In this document: piece after piece, positions 41,583-48,588 of the stretch | How the letters are laid out: every line of letters starts with the position of its first letter | Numbering within the stretch: position 1 is the stretch's first letter | Assembly (NCBI RefSeq): GCF_008274215.1 | Contig: NZ_VTPS01000019.1 | Coordinates: forward strand, 1 to 48,686 | Source: Calorimonas adulescens | GTDB lineage: Bacteria > Bacillota > Thermoanaerobacteria > Thermoanaerobacterales > UBA4877 | Length of the DNA: 48,686 nucleotides | Reading direction: 5' to 3' | Program-made: the position numbers and the translations under genes | The notes under the pieces: generated by a model | Database searches by the model: none | Seen by the model: the letters and a program-made list of their open reading frames with translations, nothing else | Told to the model about the DNA's origin: nothing

Positions 41583-42650
41583 ATGTCTACCAAAATTGTA
41601 GTGGTGGGAGACATATTTGTAAGTCCTGATAACCTGGAAAGGGCAGCAGAAAAATTAAATCTACCGGATAAAAAAATCGTTAAACTGGAATGGAAGACAA
41701 AAGACAAAGACAAATTTCAAGAAAAGGCCTTGAATATCGAAAAGAATGGTCCAGAGTCGGAAGATACAGCAGAAGGTTTATTAGGTGAGATAAAGGATGC
41801 CGATGTACTCTTAGTACACTTTGCACCGATACCCAGAAGGATAATTGAGGCGGCGGAAAAACTGAGATTTATAGGCTGCTGCCGTGGTGGGTTTGAAAAT
41901 ATCGACATTGAGGCGGCCACTGAGATGGGTATACCTGTACTGCATGTAATCAGAAATGCTGAGCCAGTAGCAGAATACACTGTTGGGCTTATACTAAGTG
42001 AGATAAGAAACATTGCCAGAAGTCATGAGGCCATTAAGAGGGGAATATGGAGAAAAGAGTTTTCAAACAGTAATATCCTCTCCACAATTAAAGGTAAAAA
42101 TATAGGAATTGTGGGCCTTGGGCATATAGGCAAATTGGTCGCAAAAAAGTTGTCGGCTTTTAATGTCAATCTTTTAGGTCATGATCCCTATGTCATTGAA
42201 TCAGATCTTAAAGAGCATGGGATTGACATACAGATGCTCCCCATAGAGGAGTTGTTTAAAGAAAGTGATATAATTACAATACACGTAAGGTTAACAGAGG
42301 AAACAGAAGGTATTATAAACCATAGGCTGATTTCATTAATGAAACCTACTGCATACCTGATTAATACTGCGAGAGCAGGGCTTATAAATGAGGCAGATAT
42401 ATGCAGGGCTTTAGAAGAGAAACGGATTGCAGGGGCAGCACTGGATGTGTTTTGGCAAGAACCGATACCTGAAGACCATATACTGCTTAGATTAGATAAT
42501 GTCACGCTTACATCGCATCTTGCCGGTGATACGGTAGATGCCATACCTCAGTCGCCAAATCTACTCGTTGAAGTAGTTAATGACTATATTGAAAAGGGCA
42601 AAAGTGATATGATAGTAAATCAGATTGCATTACAAAAAAAGAGGAGGTAA
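41583..42650 (+). CDS. D-isomer-specific 2-hydroxyacid dehydrogenase
   Basis: This 355-residue NAD-dependent enzyme has the Rossmann motif GLGHIG (178-183) and the catalytic set R264 (NTARAGLINE), E293 (VFWQEP) and H312 (TSHLAG). It resembles phosphoglycerate dehydrogenase without the regulatory ACT domain. In this operon it probably handles a 2-hydroxyacid or 2-ketoacid made from the sugar alcohol, for example after aldol cleavage gives glycolaldehyde or lactaldehyde (inference). It is followed by the aldolase gene after 6 bases. Confidence 0.88.
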   Translation: MSTKIVVVGDIFVSPDNLERAAEKLNLPDKKIVKLEWKTKDKDKFQEKALNIEKNGPESEDTAEGLLGEIKDADVLLVHFAPIPRRIIEAAEKLRFIGCCRGGFENIDIEAATEMGIPVLHVIRNAEPVAEYTVGLILSEIRNIARSHEAIKRGIWRKEFSNSNILSTIKGKNIGIVGLGHIGKLVAKKLSAFNVNLLGHDPYVIESDLKEHGIDIQMLPIEELFKESDIITIHVRLTEETEGIINHRLISLMKPTAYLINTARAGLINEADICRALEEKRIAGAALDVFWQEPIPEDHILLRLDNVTLTSHLAGDTVDAIPQSPNLLVEVVNDYIEKGKSDMIVNQIALQKKRR

Positions 42651-42656
42651 TAAACT

Positions 42657-43301
42657 ATGCTACTTGAAGAAGAGAGGAATTTAATTGTTGCGTATGGAAA
42701 GAACCTTATAACACATAATCTTACAACCGGCACAGGCGGCAATCTCAGTATCTTTAATAAGAAAGAGGGCCTTATGGCGATAAGCCCAAGCGGGATTGAC
42801 TACTTTGAGACAAAGCCGGAGGACGTTGTCATAATGGACCTTGAGGGAAAGATAGTAGACGGAACAAGAAAGCCATCCAGTGAGTATGAGATGCACAGGA
42901 TATTTTACAGAAAGAGGGAAGACGTTGGAGCTGTGGTTCATACACACTCTACTTATTCTACAGTTATTTCCTGTCTCAGATGGACAATCCCAGCGGTACA
43001 TTATCTGGTAGCCTTCGCAGGTAAGGACGTGAGATGCGCAGAGTATGCCACATTTGGTACAAGAGAGATTGCTGAAAATGCCTTTGAAGGAATGAAGGAT
43101 AGAAACGCCGTCCTGCTTGCCAACCATGGTCTTTTAGCAGTTGGCCCCGATTTACCCTCGGCCTTTAATACTGCAGAAGAGGTTGAGTTTTGTGCAGAGA
43201 TCTATTACAGGACAAAGTGTATCGGCGAGCCTGTGGTCCTTCCGGACGACGAGATGGAGCTGATGATGGAAAAGTTTAAGACTTACGGCCAGAAGAGGTG
43301 A
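42657..43301 (+). CDS. Class II (FucA/AraD-type) sugar-phosphate aldolase
   Basis: This 214-residue zinc aldolase of the fuculose-phosphate aldolase family has all key residues: N29 in GTGGNLS, SPSG at 43-46, the catalytic acid E76 (SSEYEMH), and zinc ligands H95, H97 (VVHTHSTYS) and H157 (LANHGLL). It would cleave a ketose-1-phosphate into DHAP and an aldehyde. RBS GGAGG is close. Its last 150 bases (43149-43298) are duplicated with 6 mismatches at 45140-45289. Confidence 0.9.
   Translation: MLLEEERNLIVAYGKNLITHNLTTGTGGNLSIFNKKEGLMAISPSGIDYFETKPEDVVIMDLEGKIVDGTRKPSSEYEMHRIFYRKREDVGAVVHTHSTYSTVISCLRWTIPAVHYLVAFAGKDVRCAEYATFGTREIAENAFEGMKDRNAVLLANHGLLAVGPDLPSAFNTAEEVEFCAEIYYRTKCIGEPVVLPDDEMELMMEKFKTYGQKR
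43149..43298 (+). repeat. Duplicated aldolase 3' segment, partner at 45140-45289
   Basis: The 150 bases of the aldolase 3' end recur at 45140-45289 with 6 mismatches (about 96% identity by eye). One mismatch turns an in-frame GAG into TAG in the second copy. The second copy leads directly into a terminator hairpin and the LysM gene, without the alcohol dehydrogenase. Confidence 0.85.
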
Positions 43302-43305
43302 TAGT

Positions 43306-44334
43306 ATGAAAGTAGCACTCTATTATGGTCCGGAGACGATTAAGATAGAGGATAGACCCATACCTGAACCAGGGCCCGGAGAGATAGTTATAAAAAACAA
43401 GATTGCATTTACATGTGGTACTGACGTTAAGACCTTCTTTAGAGGATATCCACTATGGGACCCGCCATATCCCTTTGGACATGAGGCTGCCGGAGATATC
43501 TATGCAGTAGGTGAGGGAGTAGAAGGATTTGCTATAGGAGATAGGGTTATAGCCCATAATTCTGCCCCGTGCAACAGGTGCTATTACTGTAAGAAGGGCC
43601 AACATTCCATGTGTGAAAATCTACTCTTTAATCTGGGGGCTTTTTCAGAGTATCAACTTATTCCTAAAGAGATTGTGGAGCAGAATACTTTTAAAATACC
43701 AGATGGTATCGACTATAAGGATGCTGCGCTTACAGAGCCATTTGCCTGTGCAGTCCATGGGATTGAGGAAGCAGGGATATCACTGGGAGACACAGTCATT
43801 ATAAATGGGGCAGGTCCTCTTGGTCTTATGATGACGAGGTTGGCATATCTAAAAGGTGCCAGGGTAATAACTGTAGATCTATCTCAAAAAAGATTGGAGA
43901 TGGCAAAAAAGCTTGGGGCTTCAATTGTTATGAATGTCAGGGACATTGAAGATCAGGTGGCTGCAGTCAGGCAATTTACTGAGGATAACAGAGGGGCTGA
44001 TGTGGCAATAGAGGCTGTGGGGTCACCAGAGTTATGGGAGAAAACTGTAAGGATGGTCAGAAAGGGTGGGACATCCATACTGTTTGGGGGACCCAAAGCA
44101 GGTACAACAATAACACTGGATACAAACTTCATGCATTATTCACAGATAACAATCAAGGGTATTTTTCATACAACACCGAGGTTTGTCCAGGCCGCATTTA
44201 ATCTTATCTGCCAGGGAGTTATCCATGGCAATGACTTTGTCGGCAGTGAGTATCCGTTGGAGAAATTGGAGGAAGCTATAAGGAGCCACAAAGAAGGAAG
44301 GGTAATAAAAAATGCCATTGTGTTTGAAGATTGA
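43306..44334 (+). CDS. Zinc-dependent medium-chain polyol dehydrogenase
   Basis: This 342-residue MDR-family dehydrogenase has catalytic zinc ligands C37 (CGTD) and H59-E60 (GHE). The structural zinc Cys are C89, C92, C95 and C103, and the NAD motif is GAGPLG (168-173). It resembles sorbitol, galactitol-1-phosphate and threonine dehydrogenases. Likely role: oxidise the imported polyol phosphate to a ketose phosphate, the aldolase substrate. The ATG is 4 bases after the aldolase stop, with AGAAGAGGTG upstream. A strong hairpin terminates the operon. Confidence 0.9.
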   Translation: MKVALYYGPETIKIEDRPIPEPGPGEIVIKNKIAFTCGTDVKTFFRGYPLWDPPYPFGHEAAGDIYAVGEGVEGFAIGDRVIAHNSAPCNRCYYCKKGQHSMCENLLFNLGAFSEYQLIPKEIVEQNTFKIPDGIDYKDAALTEPFACAVHGIEEAGISLGDTVIINGAGPLGLMMTRLAYLKGARVITVDLSQKRLEMAKKLGASIVMNVRDIEDQVAAVRQFTEDNRGADVAIEAVGSPELWEKTVRMVRKGGTSILFGGPKAGTTITLDTNFMHYSQITIKGIFHTTPRFVQAAFNLICQGVIHGNDFVGSEYPLEKLEEAIRSHKEGRVIKNAIVFED

Positions 44335-44340
44335 ATAACA

Positions 44341-44370
44341 AAAACCCGGGGATTATTGCCCGGGTTTTAT
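44341..44370 (+). terminator. Terminator of the PTS operon
   Basis: AAAACCCGGG and CCCGGGTTTT form a 10-bp stem with an 8-base loop. Its right half and the next 62 bases are an exact copy of 45313-45390. Confidence 0.8.
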
Positions 44371-44432
44371 GCATACTTTCTTATGAGCTTATTTAATACA
44401 TCGATATGAAGCAGTTCCTCATCCCTTATATG
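44355..44432 (+). repeat. 78-bp exact duplication, partner at 45313-45390
   Basis: The stretch with the terminator right arm and the last about 20 codons (minus strand) of the LysM/ferritin-like gene is present twice without a mismatch. The copy here is a dead gene end; the copy at 45313-45390 belongs to the intact gene. Confidence 0.9.
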
Positions 44433-44439
44433 AAACTGG

Positions 44440-44754
44440 TTATTTTGTTTTAAACAAGGCTGAATACTCCTTTGAGCCATGGACGATGTGATAGACATAA
44501 ACCGTATTGCCAATCAGCTTATAAATGCAAACATATTTGTCACATACAAGCATCCGGTATTCCTGCATCCTTAATTCTTCATCGGGGACATAGGGACATG
44601 ACAGTGGATACTGCTTAAGTCGTTCAAGGGCTGAGATAATATTATCGGTAACTTTTTTTGCGGAATTAATACCAACGGTGTGGAGATGATACTCCGCAAT
44701 TTCATCAAGCTCTATCCACGCTGGTGGCAGGATTTCAACACTATACTTCTGCAT
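44440..44754 (-). CDS. RelE/ParE family toxin
   Basis: This 104-residue protein has the RelE/ParE pattern: SVEILPPAWIELDEIAEYHL at the N-terminus, ISALERLKQYPLSCPYVPDE, and a C-terminal core EYRMLVCDKYVCIYKL...VYVYHIVHGSKEY. Toxins of this fold cut mRNA on the ribosome or poison gyrase. The ATG at 44754 overlaps the antitoxin gene by 14 bases and has GAGGAG upstream; the TTG at 44772 begins on that ribosome site and is unlikely. It belongs to a toxin-antitoxin pair inserted between duplicated segments. Confidence 0.85.
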   Translation of the reverse strand: MQKYSVEILPPAWIELDEIAEYHLHTVGINSAKKVTDNIISALERLKQYPLSCPYVPDEELRMQEYRMLVCDKYVCIYKLIGNTVYVYHIVHGSKEYSALFKTK

Positions 44755-45013
44755 TGTTGTATTTCTCCTCAAGCCGTCTCTTTGCCTCGTCTAAAGAAAC
44801 TGTTGGTTCGCCGGATAGTCGAGACTGTTCTGCAGCCATCAGTTTGGAACGAAGTCGAATTAACTGCTCCCTTTTCTCAAATGCCTCAATGCTCATTACC
44901 ACAAGGTCACCCTCCCCATTTTTAGTAATGTAAATCGGCTCATCCACCTCATGTGCGAGGGAAGAAATTAAACCGTAATTATTTCTAAGGGTTGTAGAAG
45001 ACTTAATAATCAT
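44741..45013 (-). CDS. Phd/YefM family antitoxin
   Basis: This 90-residue antitoxin has an N-terminal Phd/YefM DNA-binding domain (SSTTLRNNYGLISSLAHE, PIYITKNGEGDLVVMSIEAF). A C-terminal helix (LDEAKRRLEEKY) should wrap the toxin. The ATG at 45013 with GAGGTG is chosen over the GTG at 45022. Antitoxin-first order and gene overlap are typical. It probably represses its own promoter, where an 8-bp direct repeat is seen (45038-45067). Confidence 0.85.
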   Translation of the reverse strand: MIIKSSTTLRNNYGLISSLAHEVDEPIYITKNGEGDLVVMSIEAFEKREQLIRLRSKLMAAEQSRLSGEPTVSLDEAKRRLEEKYNNAEV

Positions 45014-45037
45014 AGTAATCACCTCAAAAAATAAATT

Positions 45038-45067
45038 ATTCTTGTATTATTATATTATAATTCTTGT
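45038..45067 (-). promoter_or_regulatory. Direct repeats in the toxin-antitoxin promoter region
   Basis: On the minus strand ACAAGAAT occurs twice, 22 bp apart, around an AT-rich core with TATAAT-like sequence; TTGCAC lies just upstream. This is a candidate autoregulatory operator for the Phd/YefM antitoxin. From here to 45139 nothing else is recognised. Confidence 0.35.
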
Positions 45068-45139
45068 GCAATATCAATTATATGTGGTCCGTATTTTATA
45101 GATTGATGTGAGTGGCAAGATAAACTGACATGGAAATTA

Positions 45140-45289
45140 GATTTACCCTCGGCCTTTAATACTGCAGAAGAGGTTGAGTTTTGTGCATAGATCTATTACA
45201 GGACAAAGTGTATCGGCGAGCCTGCAGTTCTTCCGGACGACGAGGTGGAGCTGATGATGGAAAAGTTTAAGACTTACGGGCAGAAGAGG
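45140..45289 (+). pseudogene. Aldolase 3'-end copy
   Basis: This is the second copy of the aldolase C-terminal codons, without a start, with a TAG replacing a Glu codon and no stop at the normal place. The next 36 bases hold a CCCGGG hairpin that also ends the LysM gene on the other strand. It marks an older gene order in which the aldolase was the last gene of its operon. Confidence 0.8.
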
Positions 45290-45300
45290 CAAAAGAGGAT

Positions 45301-45326
45301 AAAAGCCCGGGTATTGCCCGGGTTTT
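45301..45326. terminator. Bidirectional hairpin at the LysM gene end
   Basis: Two CCCGGG blocks pair around TATTG, flanked by AAAA on the left and TTTT on the right, so it can act on both strands. Confidence 0.65.
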
Positions 45327-46044
45327 ATGCATACTTTCTTATGAGCTTATTTAATACATCGATATGAAGCAGTTCCTCATCCCTTATATGGATTATTACA
45401 TCCCGTATTGACTGTTCTGGGTTCATGGCCAAAATTTTGTTATACGCATCCACACCCGCCCTTTTAATTTCTATATCGGACTGCAGTCTGTCTCTCAGGC
45501 CGGTACCAACATATACATGGTCAGAACTCCAGTATTTCCAGCCGGAATCACAGGGGTATTCATAAGGAATCTCATAGCCCATCTTTAATATTATCTGACC
45601 CAGCTCATGCATATGGTGCATATCTGTATCACCTATTGCTTCAAGGTAAGGGCCTACCTCCTTGGGCTCAAAGACCATATAGTGCATGTGATGGTTGTGC
45701 TCCTGCAGTGTTAGTGTGAGCTCGCTCTTAGGCCCGGCAAAAAGGTCAAAAAGCATGGGAAGGAGCCTGTTATCCGGCCTTGTTACGTTGATTGGGCCAT
45801 GGTTTGGCAGTACAATACGTGGGGATGGTGAACTGGACATGTGATATTCCCTCACAGCCTCGCTCTGTTCTGGTATGCATATAATCTGGCCGGGATATAT
45901 TACATCAGGGTCATCCACCTGTGGATTGGACCTTATGAGGGTGCGCAGGTCCACCCCGAATTTTTTGGCAATGTCATACATTGTGTCGCCAGGCATTACT
46001 TCATATAAGAAACCGCTGCAGGTTTCAGGTAATGGAAAGCTCAT
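45325..46044 (-). CDS. LysM domain protein with C-terminal ferritin-like domain
   Basis: The protein has 239 residues from the ATG at 46044, which has GGAGGTG; the ATG at 46059 contains that site. A LysM domain (about 13-58: YEVMPGDTMYDIAKKFGVDL, PDVIYPGQIICIPE) is followed by a linker. A His- and Glu-rich helical region (EHNHHMHYM, DMHHMHELGQIILKMGYEIP, HIRDEELLHIDVLNKL) resembles the CotF/ferritin-like coat fold. LysM binds peptidoglycan or cortex. With cotJABC close by, a spore-coat or cortex-attached protein is likely. Confidence 0.8.
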   Translation of the reverse strand: MSFPLPETCSGFLYEVMPGDTMYDIAKKFGVDLRTLIRSNPQVDDPDVIYPGQIICIPEQSEAVREYHMSSSPSPRIVLPNHGPINVTRPDNRLLPMLFDLFAGPKSELTLTLQEHNHHMHYMVFEPKEVGPYLEAIGDTDMHHMHELGQIILKMGYEIPYEYPCDSGWKYWSSDHVYVGTGLRDRLQSDIEIKRAGVDAYNKILAMNPEQSIRDVIIHIRDEELLHIDVLNKLIRKYA

Positions 46045-46096
46045 ATATATCACCTCCATATATTCTATGAGAGTATATATGGGGGTGACACCTGAA

Positions 46097-47008
46097 TTAT
46101 TTTTTTTGTTTTTCTTCCAACGCTTTTATGTCTTCTAATACGATCTTTGACTTAATTTTTATTAGGTTCTTATTTTTCTCGTCTAAGGAGTTTTTGAGTT
46201 CATCTATGGATGTCTCCAGTTTATTTGTCTCATTTTCACTGCCTTTTTTGAGCTGCGGTTTTACAGACTTCCATTCGTCCGTTATCATAGATATATCACT
46301 GACTGCTGTTTTTAGCTCTCCGCTGAAGGTGGAGTACAGTATGTCTCTGGTGTAGTATGTGAGTCTTTTTAGGCCTGGAACGGTCTGAGACTTTACCTTT
46401 TCTTCTATGTCTGGCATGAACCTGTAGAACTCATTGATTGCTTTGAGGAAGGCCAGGCCATCCTTGGTATCCATTACAGTGGTGGCCTTGTTCAATGTTT
46501 CAGAGGTACTGCCAATGGTTGTTTTGTCTACTCCCCTTTTTAGAAGTTCAGGTTGAAGACCGTTCCATGTCTTGTGTATGTTCTGTATTTCTCTTTCAAG
46601 TTCTGGGAGCATTTTGGATATATCATTCGGATTCTGCTGGGAGGTGGCCTGGCCGCTTTCTTGCTGGCTTCCCCCGCCATCACCTTGCTGATCTGATTTA
46701 CCTGCCTTTCCGCTGCCCTGTTGCGATTGTCCACCTTGTCCGCCGCCTGACTGTTTGCCCTGTTGCTGCCCTTGATCTTGCTGCAGAGGTTGCTCTTCTG
46801 GGGTTTTTAATACCTGCTCCTCTACCTTAGTCATCATCTTGTCCAGATCTTTTTCCAGGTTTAATAAAGCCGGAGGGGGACCGTTATCAAGGTTCTGCGT
46901 CTGCTCCTTGCTCTTCTCACCACCGCTTATACGCTTTAATGTAGAACAGGATGTCAAAGACAATATGAGTATGGATATCATCAAAAAAGCCGCTATTTTT
47001 CTCTTCAC
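46097..47008 (-). CDS. Gln/Gly-rich lipoprotein
   Basis: This 303-residue lipoprotein has lipobox LTSC (C21). Residues about 70-125 are a low-complexity Gln/Gly/Ser stretch, and the rest is a helical domain with coiled-coil character at the C-terminus. I recognise no named family. The start is GTG at 47008, whose GGGGTGA site is inside a hairpin (47018-47040). It follows cotJC in the same direction, so it may be sporulation-expressed. Two GGCCWGGCC sites lie inside it. Confidence 0.7.
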   Translation of the reverse strand: MKRKIAAFLMISILILSLTSCSTLKRISGGEKSKEQTQNLDNGPPPALLNLEKDLDKMMTKVEEQVLKTPEEQPLQQDQGQQQGKQSGGGQGGQSQQGSGKAGKSDQQGDGGGSQQESGQATSQQNPNDISKMLPELEREIQNIHKTWNGLQPELLKRGVDKTTIGSTSETLNKATTVMDTKDGLAFLKAINEFYRFMPDIEEKVKSQTVPGLKRLTYYTRDILYSTFSGELKTAVSDISMITDEWKSVKPQLKKGSENETNKLETSIDELKNSLDEKNKNLIKIKSKIVLEDIKALEEKQKK

Positions 47009-47017
47009 ACTAAATCA

Positions 47018-47040
47018 CCCCGGGTTTATTATTCCCGGGG
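47018..47040 (-). promoter_or_regulatory. Hairpin covering the lipoprotein ribosome site
   Basis: CCCCGGG and CCCGGGG form a perfect 7-bp G+C stem with a 9-base loop. On the minus strand the right arm contains the GGGGTGA ribosome site of the lipoprotein gene and is not followed by a T run. It may lower translation or protect the 3' end of the cotJ mRNA. Confidence 0.5.
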
Positions 47041-47047
47041 AGCTTAT

Positions 47048-47620
47048 TTAAAATACTTTTTTACATTTTAATTCGTCCTGTATTTTATCCAGGGCCTCTC
47101 CGAATCTCTGGAAATGTATGACCTCCCTTTCTCTTAAGAATGCCAAGGTATTCCACACCTTTTTATCATCGGTAAGGTCCATAAGGTGCTCATAGGTTGC
47201 TCTGGCCTTTTGCTCTGCTGCCAGGTCTTCATGAAGGTCTGCCACCGGGTCGCCATGGGCCTGGATGTATGCGGCAGTCCATGGATTTCCTGTAGGGTCT
47301 GTGTAGAATATGGCTTTATCCCTTATGGCATAAAAGTCGTCAAATCCATATTTTTTAAGCTCTTCCATGGAAGCACCATCTGTCAGCTTATATACCAGAG
47401 CCGCAATAATCTCCAGATGAGCCAGTTCCTCTGTGCCTATGTCTGTCAAAAGAGCCTTGCCGTAATTGGACGGCATGGTGAATCGCTGAGTTAGGTACCG
47501 CAGTGATGCACCTAACTCACCATCAGGGCCTCCATACTGCGCTATAATTTCTTTTGCAAGCCTTGGGTTTATCCTTTCAACGTCTGCCGGGTATTCCAGT
47601 TTCTTTTCATAGACCCACAC
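47048..47620 (-). CDS. cotJC: Spore coat protein CotJC, manganese catalase family
   Basis: This 190-residue protein has the di-manganese ligands in place: E35 (DGELGASL), the E64-E65/H68 cluster (GTEELAHLE), a Glu in the HEDLAAEQKARATYEHL helix and Glu/His in LREREVIHFQRF. CotJC is an inner-coat protein with a catalase fold that may remove peroxide. The start is GTG at 47620 with AGGAGG. It is the last gene of the cotJABC operon. Confidence 0.93.
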   Translation of the reverse strand: MWVYEKKLEYPADVERINPRLAKEIIAQYGGPDGELGASLRYLTQRFTMPSNYGKALLTDIGTEELAHLEIIAALVYKLTDGASMEELKKYGFDDFYAIRDKAIFYTDPTGNPWTAAYIQAHGDPVADLHEDLAAEQKARATYEHLMDLTDDKKVWNTLAFLREREVIHFQRFGEALDKIQDELKCKKVF

Positions 47621-47632
47621 TTCCCATCCCTC

Positions 47633-47887
47633 CTAATACTTTATTTCCCAGGGCCACGGGTCATTTATCCACTGCCATGGATAGCAGCTCTGGGTGCTGT
47701 TATTTCTTAAAGGGCCATACATTCTTTCATAGTTCATCATAATATTTTGCTGCTGTGTCACCAGGTTGTTATATGCTGCGAGGGCGTTCATATCATCAGG
47801 ATGGGTATCCAAATAGAGCTCAAGCTCTATCACGGCAAAACCTACCTCTTGCAATGACTTTAATATATTTATTCTGCTCTCTTCCAT
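47633..47887 (-). CDS. cotJB: Spore coat protein CotJB
   Basis: This 84-residue protein fits CotJB: a helical N-terminus (LKSLQEVGFAVIELELYLDT), then DDMNALAAYNNL and an aromatic C-terminus (SCYPWQWINDPWPWE). GGGGGG precedes the ATG. Its start overlaps cotJA by 19 bases. CotJB is a coat component of unknown chemistry made under sigma-E in Bacillus. Confidence 0.9.
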   Translation of the reverse strand: MEESRINILKSLQEVGFAVIELELYLDTHPDDMNALAAYNNLVTQQQNIMMNYERMYGPLRNNSTQSCYPWQWINDPWPWEIKY

Positions 47888-48060
47888 ATGGGTCCCCCCT
47901 TCTTATATGGCCTGTTGAGTTCGGGGAAGATTGTACCTTCTCTCAGGCCCTCTTCAAGACTATACATTTGGCAGAATATCTGCGGAAGAACATAGGCCTC
48001 GGTGAGTTCCGGCCTACCGAATTTATCTTCATAGGGGTATCCGGGGTAATAGTTCGTCAT
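47869..48060 (-). CDS. cotJA: Spore coat associated protein CotJA
   Basis: This 63-residue protein has the CotJA core AYVLPQIFCQMYSLEEGLRE followed by GTIFPELNRPYKK. A Tyr/Pro-rich start (MTNYYPGYPYEDKFG) is typical of coat proteins. It is the first gene of cotJABC with GAGGTGATG upstream. A sigma-E promoter is expected in the next 60 bases, but I could not assign -35/-10 boxes with confidence. Confidence 0.9.
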   Translation of the reverse strand: MTNYYPGYPYEDKFGRPELTEAYVLPQIFCQMYSLEEGLREGTIFPELNRPYKKGGPIWKRAE

Positions 48061-48120
48061 TAAACATCACCTCTTATCATACTTCTATTACATACTATTC
48101 ATAAATACTGTTTAGGTTAC

Positions 48121-48588
48121 AGGTTATGAAGGGGTCGCTTTACCTGAAGCTTAGCAGAAAGCCCCGTTACTTGTGACGGGGATGAATACGCAATATAAAA
48201 CAACAAGACATGCTAAGTTTTTAATCAACTATCATTTTGTTTGGATACCAAAATACAGGAGAAAAATATTAGATGATCCTAAAGTTGTTGATTTAATAAA
48301 AAATACAATAATAGAATTAAGCGAAAAATACAATTATGATATACTTGCGATGGAAATAATGCCAGATCACATGCACTTGCAAATTAGTGCAATTCCACAA
48401 TATAGCCCTGCTGAATTGATGAATAAAATAAAAGGTGTAACAGGATTTAGAATATCAAAGCAGTTTCCTGAATTAAAGGCAAGGGGCAAGATATGGACTA
48501 ATTCATATTTTTGTGCAACAACAGGTAATGTGAGTACAGAAACAATAAAGAAATACATAGAAGAACAGTGGTCAAAGATAGAATGAGG
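48121..48588 (+). mobile_element. IS200/IS605-type insertion sequence
   Basis: A Y1 transposase gene is preceded by a small imperfect hairpin (CCCCGTTAC / GTGACGGGG, 48163-48181), as at IS200/IS605 left ends. The exact left boundary is not clear. On the right the element is cut short: an IS3-type end begins 3 bases after the transposase stop, so the right-end hairpin is missing or displaced. Confidence 0.6.
48182..48586 (+). CDS. tnpA: IS200/IS605 family transposase TnpA
   Basis: This 134-residue HUH transposase has the metal-binding HxH in IMPDHMHLQIS. The catalytic Tyr is in the C-terminal helix TETIKKYIEEQ. The fold start FLINYHFVWIPKYRRKIL is typical. It cuts and joins single-stranded ends. 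The ATG at 48182 is chosen over the GTG at 48173 because family proteins begin just before the YKTTRHAKF segment. The gene itself is intact. Confidence 0.9.
   Translation: MNTQYKTTRHAKFLINYHFVWIPKYRRKILDDPKVVDLIKNTIIELSEKYNYDILAMEIMPDHMHLQISAIPQYSPAELMNKIKGVTGFRISKQFPELKARGKIWTNSYFCATTGNVSTETIKKYIEEQWSKIE

Larger units (their letters stand above)
6089..46654. repeat. Dispersed palindrome GGCCWGGCC, 20 copies
   Basis: Exact copies start at 6089, 6560, 9332, 10063, 10772, 11634, 18453, 20273, 20399, 20807, 23618, 26005, 29290, 29317, 32733, 33177, 33321, 39804, 46451 and 46646 (9 bp each; counted by eye). Because W is A or T the site is its own reverse complement. Nineteen copies lie in genes, as Gly-Leu-Ala, Gly-Gln-Ala, Ala-Arg-Pro or Ala-Trp-Pro codons, and one lies in a terminator. 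Confidence 0.85.
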
